Assembly (NCBI GenBank): GCA_964392965.1
Contig: CAYMSA010000077.1
Coordinates: 1 to 7,313 of the forward strand
DNA: 7,313 bases
Direction of reading: 5' to 3'
From: CAYMSA01 sp964392965
GTDB lineage: Bacteria > Actinomycetota > Coriobacteriia > Anaerosomatales > Anaerosomataceae
The position numbers and the translations under genes were made by a program. Under the pieces are notes generated by a model. It was not told where the DNA came from, searched no databases, and saw nothing but the letters and a program-made list of their open reading frames with translations. Shown piece after piece: positions 5,777 to 7,313 of this stretch. Within the stretch, counting starts at the first letter, position 1. Every line of letters begins with the position of its first letter.

Positions 5777-5889
5777 CGGACGACAAGCGAGGACTGTCTC
5801 GTGAAATTTAAAAAGGTGTTTAGGAGGGACTGTCAGGGGTTCTCAAACAAGCGTTTAAAGAAACCGAGACAGTCCCCGCTTGCCGCCCG
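5777..5889. repeat. Imperfect 113-bp palindrome with AT-rich interior
   Basis: The structure is centred on CTGTCAG (5830-5836). Symmetrical pairs move outward in register: TGTTT 5817-5821 with AAACA 5845-5849, TTTAAA 5807-5812 with TTTAAA 5854-5859, and a perfect 11-bp pair 5791-5801 (GGACTGTCTCG) with 5865-5875. The outer part continues to 5777/5889. Over 5777-5801 against 5865-5889 there are three mismatches (at 5780, 5783 and 5790), all A opposite C. GGACTGTC occurs a third time, in direct orientation, at 5827-5834. T-rich DNA (5890-5902) follows. It could be an origin, a recombination or partition site, or a terminator. Confidence 0.55.
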
Positions 5890-6008
5890 TTCTCTATTTT
5901 TTCGTAGCAAGCTTTGTACCAACACTCGCACCCGATCCCACCCGATCCCGGCCCGTTTGCAGCCCTCCCACAACCGCCAGCACGCCCGCTAACGTCCGTT
6001 TCCCGCTA

Positions 6009-6087
6009 GCCCCGTGGGCCCAGAATCGCCTAACTAGGCGTGCGGGTAGGGTGACCCCATCTCGACCCGTTATCGCGCCCACGGGGC
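6009..6087. repeat. 11-bp inverted repeat enclosing a small palindrome
   Basis: GCCCCGTGGGC at 6009-6019 is perfectly inverted at 6077-6087. Between the arms lies CGCCTA-AC-TAGGCG (6027-6040), with 6-bp arms and a 2-bp centre, which looks like a repressor or recombinase half-site pair. A TAGGGT at 6047-6052 could be a -10, but no -35 is visible. It lies just beyond the 3' end of the minus-strand genes. Confidence 0.4.
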
Positions 6088-6102
6088 CGCACACGCGCTC
6101 AG

Positions 6103-6132
6103 GATGGGCTAATCCTCGTCGTCTAGCCCATC
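6103..6132 (-). terminator. Hairpin over the end of the minus-strand operon
   Basis: GATGGGCTA at 6103-6111 is perfectly inverted at 6124-6132 with a 12-base loop. The stem overlaps the last codons and TAG stop of the minus-strand membrane-protein gene, as terminators in compact elements often do. There is no T-tract. Confidence 0.4.
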
Positions 6133-6261
6133 GGCTATCCGCTCCAGCTCCGCTATCCGCGCATCGTGACGATGCGAGTCCGGCAACAGGGCCTTGATGA
6201 TGACGACGACGGCCGCGAGTGCGATGACGGCGACGAGCCCGAAGAATACCCAGAAGTACAT
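6109..6261 (-). CDS. Small single-pass membrane protein
   Basis: This is a 50-aa protein. The start at 6261 gives a hydrophobic helix at once (about residues 3-26, FWVFFGLVAVIALAAVVVII), then Lys and a polar, acidic C-terminal helix (about 29-50, ending in DGLDDED). This layout predicts one membrane span. Earlier in-frame starts would overlap the upstream gene and add a polar leader, so 6261 is preferred, although the ribosome binding site is weak (AGGTAGG about a dozen bases upstream). It follows the 142-aa gene by 14 bases on the same strand and is presumably cotranscribed. Small membrane proteins of this kind are common in phage and satellite genomes (holin-like, exclusion or sensing roles). 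Which one applies cannot be told here. Confidence 0.65.
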   Translation of the reverse strand: MYFWVFFGLVAVIALAAVVVIIKALLPDSHRHDARIAELERIADGLDDED

Positions 6262-6275
6262 GGTTCCGAACCTAC

Positions 6276-6704
6276 CTAGACCGGTTCGGCCATTGTGAGC
6301 GGTTCGCCCCGACGACGACGACGGCGCGCGAGCTGCCACGCTTCACGCGGGGAGCTGGCAGCACAGTAGCCGGCATCGGAGTGGACGTGCACCCATGCGA
6401 TACCTGACAGGCCAGTCTCGCGGATGAGTTGGTTACCGTGGTAACCACCGCGTACAGGTTGGCGGACAGGTTGGTGAAGTCGGTGACGCCACGGTGTCAT
6501 CCGCTGCGGGGGTGAGTGTCCACAATTGTGGACACGCTCTCCGACGACGGAGGCGATAGCGCGGGCAGTCATCACGGCGGCGGCGGTCTCGGCGGGGAGC
6601 CCGACCAACTCGCGGGCCTGACGGACGTTGATCGGCGCCAGTTTGGGGTCAATTGACCCCAACTCCCCGACGACGATGGCGGCCTCGATGGTGCAGCGTG
6701 TCAT
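6276..6704 (-). CDS. Hypothetical 142-aa protein carrying internal DNA palindromes
   Basis: This protein is not recognised. It is supported by strong G/C-ending codon bias along most of its length and by AAAGGTGAGG just upstream of the ATG (about 6707-6716 on the complement). The N-terminal half is Ala/Val-rich and helical (27-58, QARELVGLPAETAAAVMTARA). The middle holds HNCGH (59-63) and PxRxP-like repeats (QPVRQPVRGG, 78-87). The C-terminal half has NQLIRETGLSGIAWVHVHSD (91-110) and ends with a run of six arginines (127-132) that could bind nucleic acid. Codons with A or T in the third position cluster where two perfect palindromes cross the gene (see those entries), so part of the sequence appears selected as DNA. 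The stop (TAG) lies 14 bases before the membrane-protein gene. Confidence 0.7.
   Translation of the reverse strand: MTRCTIEAAIVVGELGSIDPKLAPINVRQARELVGLPAETAAAVMTARAIASVVGERVHNCGHSPPQRMTPWRHRLHQPVRQPVRGGYHGNQLIRETGLSGIAWVHVHSDAGYCAASSPREAWQLARRRRRRGEPLTMAEPV
6430..6447. promoter_or_regulatory. Interrupted palindrome, operator-like
   Basis: TGGTTACC and GGTAACCA (8-bp arms) flank a 2-bp centre. It lies within the 142-aa minus-strand gene and reads GYHGNQ there. It is the weakest of the three palindromes in this gene. Confidence 0.4.
6516..6535. promoter_or_regulatory. Perfect 20-bp palindrome with CAATTG centre
   Basis: GTGTCCACAA joined to TTGTGGACAC, with no mismatch. It lies inside the 142-aa gene, where it forces the codons AAT, TGT and GGA in a background of G/C-ending codons. 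It is likely a binding site for a dimeric protein (inference). Confidence 0.55.
6643..6662. promoter_or_regulatory. Perfect 20-bp palindrome with CAATTG centre
   Basis: TTGGGGTCAA joined to TTGACCCCAA, with no mismatch, about 42-62 bases into the 142-aa gene. It uses TCA and ATT codons, unlike the neighbouring codons. It shares only the CAATTG core with the palindrome at 6516-6535, so it need not bind the same protein. Near the 5' end of a gene, it could repress or attenuate that operon. Confidence 0.55.
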
Positions 6705-7005
6705 CGCCTCACCTTTCCCAAACCGGAGCCCTGCGGGCAGAGCTTTAGGCCCCCTCCCCAGAACCCGCTACAGCCCGTCAGCGTGGCAGCACACGCCCAC
6801 CGGCCCGCCGTCGTCGTGACGGCAGGCTATCGGTGGCCCTGGCACCCGTGCGCATCGGTTGCCCGTCGCGCCGGGCTCGCGACGTTAGGGAGACTTGCCC
6901 GGGCCACCTTTAGCGGGAGCATCGGACGAACCCGGACCCCGTGAGGGCCAGCACCGGCCGGCGACGAGGGGAGCGCGCCACCGGCCGGCGCTCACACGCA
7001 CGGGA
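6705..7005. other. Gene-poor spacer upstream of the 142-aa gene
   Basis: I find no convincing gene. One minus-strand GTG frame (7001 to 6885, 38 aa) has biased first codons but no ribosome binding site. The stretch holds CACCGGCCGGCG twice (6952-6963 and 6979-6990, 27 bases apart) and an interrupted palindrome, 6727-6734 with 6737-6744. It also holds a purine/pyrimidine-skewed leader before the 142-aa gene's start. The promoter of the minus-strand operon could lie here, but no clear -35/-10 pair is seen. Confidence 0.4.
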
Positions 7006-7230
7006 TCAGCTCACGGCACCACCCCCCACGACGACGACGGCCAGCACGACGACGCACACCGGCTCAGGGCGAGCAGGACGAGGGCGAGCCGGACCCGAGT
7101 CTCGGACCGCCTGCCGACACGTGCGCTCCCACTCGATCCTTGCCGCCACAGCATCGGCCCAGGACTGCCTGGCCGCTGCATCATCGGCGCGACGGCGACC
7201 ACGGCCACGCGCCCACGGGATCATGCTCAT
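7006..7230 (-). CDS. Small hypothetical protein, minus-strand operon
   Basis: This is a 74-aa protein, not recognised. The ATG at 7230 overlaps the stop of the preceding minus-strand gene as ATGA and has GGAGG at 7239-7235 four bases upstream. A second ATG two codons later (7224) has a ten-base spacing and may be the true start. Residues 8-45 form a basic, then amphipathic helix (GRGRRRADDAAARQSWADAV). A Pro/Arg linker follows (48-56), then a short hydrophobic Val-rich end (58-68) that might insert in a membrane. From about residue 40 the third-position G/C bias is better in another frame, so the C-terminal half is less certain. Confidence 0.5.
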   Translation of the reverse strand: MSMIPWARGRGRRRADDAAARQSWADAVAARIEWERTCRQAVRDSGPARPRPARPEPVCVVVLAVVVVGGGAVS

Positions 7231-7313
7231 GGGACCTCCGTCCCATCGCAGCAGATCACCACGAGCGGACCGCGCCACGAGCTGAACGGCGACGGCCGGA
7301 GCCACACGGACCC
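7227..7313 (-). CDS. 3' end of a minus-strand gene running off the window
   Basis: The last 28 codons of a frame that enters from the right edge and ends in TGA at 7229-7227, overlapping the next ATG as ATGA. By my count 24 of the 27 codons after the first end in G or C, clearly better than the competing frame. The tail reads ...RGPLVVICCDGTEVP; no family is recognised. Confidence 0.45.
   Translation of the reverse strand, partial: GSVWLRPSPFSSWRGPLVVICCDGTEVP

Larger units (their letters stand above)
5517..6108. other. Gene-free intergenic region between converging operons
   Basis: Frames here are open by chance only: they run through perfect hairpins and lack ribosome binding sites and codon bias. 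Besides the hairpins and palindrome listed separately, it holds an exact 10-bp tandem (ACCCGATCCC at 5930-5939 and 5940-5949) and two copies of CCCGCTA near 5985 and 6003. It also holds a block around GGACGACA at 5670 that recurs at 5778. The lowest-GC stretch of the window is at 5800-5910. Confidence 0.6.

Noticed and set aside
5250..5786. 178-codon minus-strand frame across the end of the plus operon
   Set aside because: It runs through two strong hairpins, overlaps a coupled plus-strand gene and has a low-complexity, Arg/Gly/Pro-rich product without motifs.
5821..5840. AGGAGGG at 5823-5828 as a ribosome binding site
   Set aside because: No start codon with an open frame follows within the usual distance; the bases belong to the palindrome.
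5777..5889. Simple intrinsic terminator
   Set aside because: T-rich DNA follows at 5890-5902, but the 63-base interior between the main arms and the internal symmetric pairs make a plain terminator an incomplete explanation. It is left open as an alternative.
5894..6094. 66-codon minus-strand frame in the intergenic region
   Set aside because: It has a GTG start without ribosome binding site and mixed codon bias, and it crosses the 11-bp inverted repeat. It is more likely non-coding.
6941..7285. 114-codon plus-strand frame at the right end
   Set aside because: The product is repetitive Thr/Arg/Ser-rich sequence, there is no ribosome binding site, and the opposite strand has a coupled start with GGAGG and better codon bias.
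1..7313. CRISPR array, tRNA or rRNA genes
   Set aside because: No regularly spaced repeat-spacer array and no cloverleaf or T-loop consensus was seen on either strand.

Overview
The window looks like one side of a small integrated mobile element in a high-GC Gram-positive (actinobacterial) genome. I infer this from the strongly G/C-ending codons, GGAGG-type ribosome binding sites, frequent GTG starts and the gene content. The two confident anchors are a large serine recombinase next to a likely attachment site at the left edge, and a D5/P4-type superfamily 3 (SF3) replicative helicase. I see no capsid, portal, terminase, conjugation, resistance or toxin gene. What is visible therefore fits an integrative replicon, a phage satellite or the early region of a small prophage. 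The sequence alone does not decide between these.

Layout. 1-88: tail of an interrupted reading frame and a probable att junction. 89-1773: serine recombinase overlapped by a small Cys-containing protein. 1774-1893: promoter-like and structured leader. 1894-4068: four tightly coupled genes, namely a 68-aa protein, a DUF6011-like zinc protein, a GX3-repeat protein and the helicase. 4054-4138: a nested inverted repeat made of 10-bp units, overlapping the helicase stop codon, proposed as the replication origin. 4190-5516: three coupled hypothetical genes, two of them Cys-rich. 5517-6108: about 590 bp without a convincing gene, packed with hairpins, including a ~113-bp imperfect palindrome. 6109-7313: genes on the minus strand converging on that region (a partial gene, a 74-aa protein, a 142-aa protein and a 50-aa single-pass membrane protein).

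How it may work together (inference). The recombinase integrates and excises the element. The helicase acts at the inverted-repeat iterons beside its gene. The small Cys-rich proteins are probably regulators or accessory replication or host-interaction factors. The two transcription units converge on a structured intergenic region that probably terminates both. The 142-aa minus-strand gene contains two perfect 20-bp palindromes and a third interrupted one. They are built from codons unlike their surroundings, which suggests protein-binding sites inside the gene.
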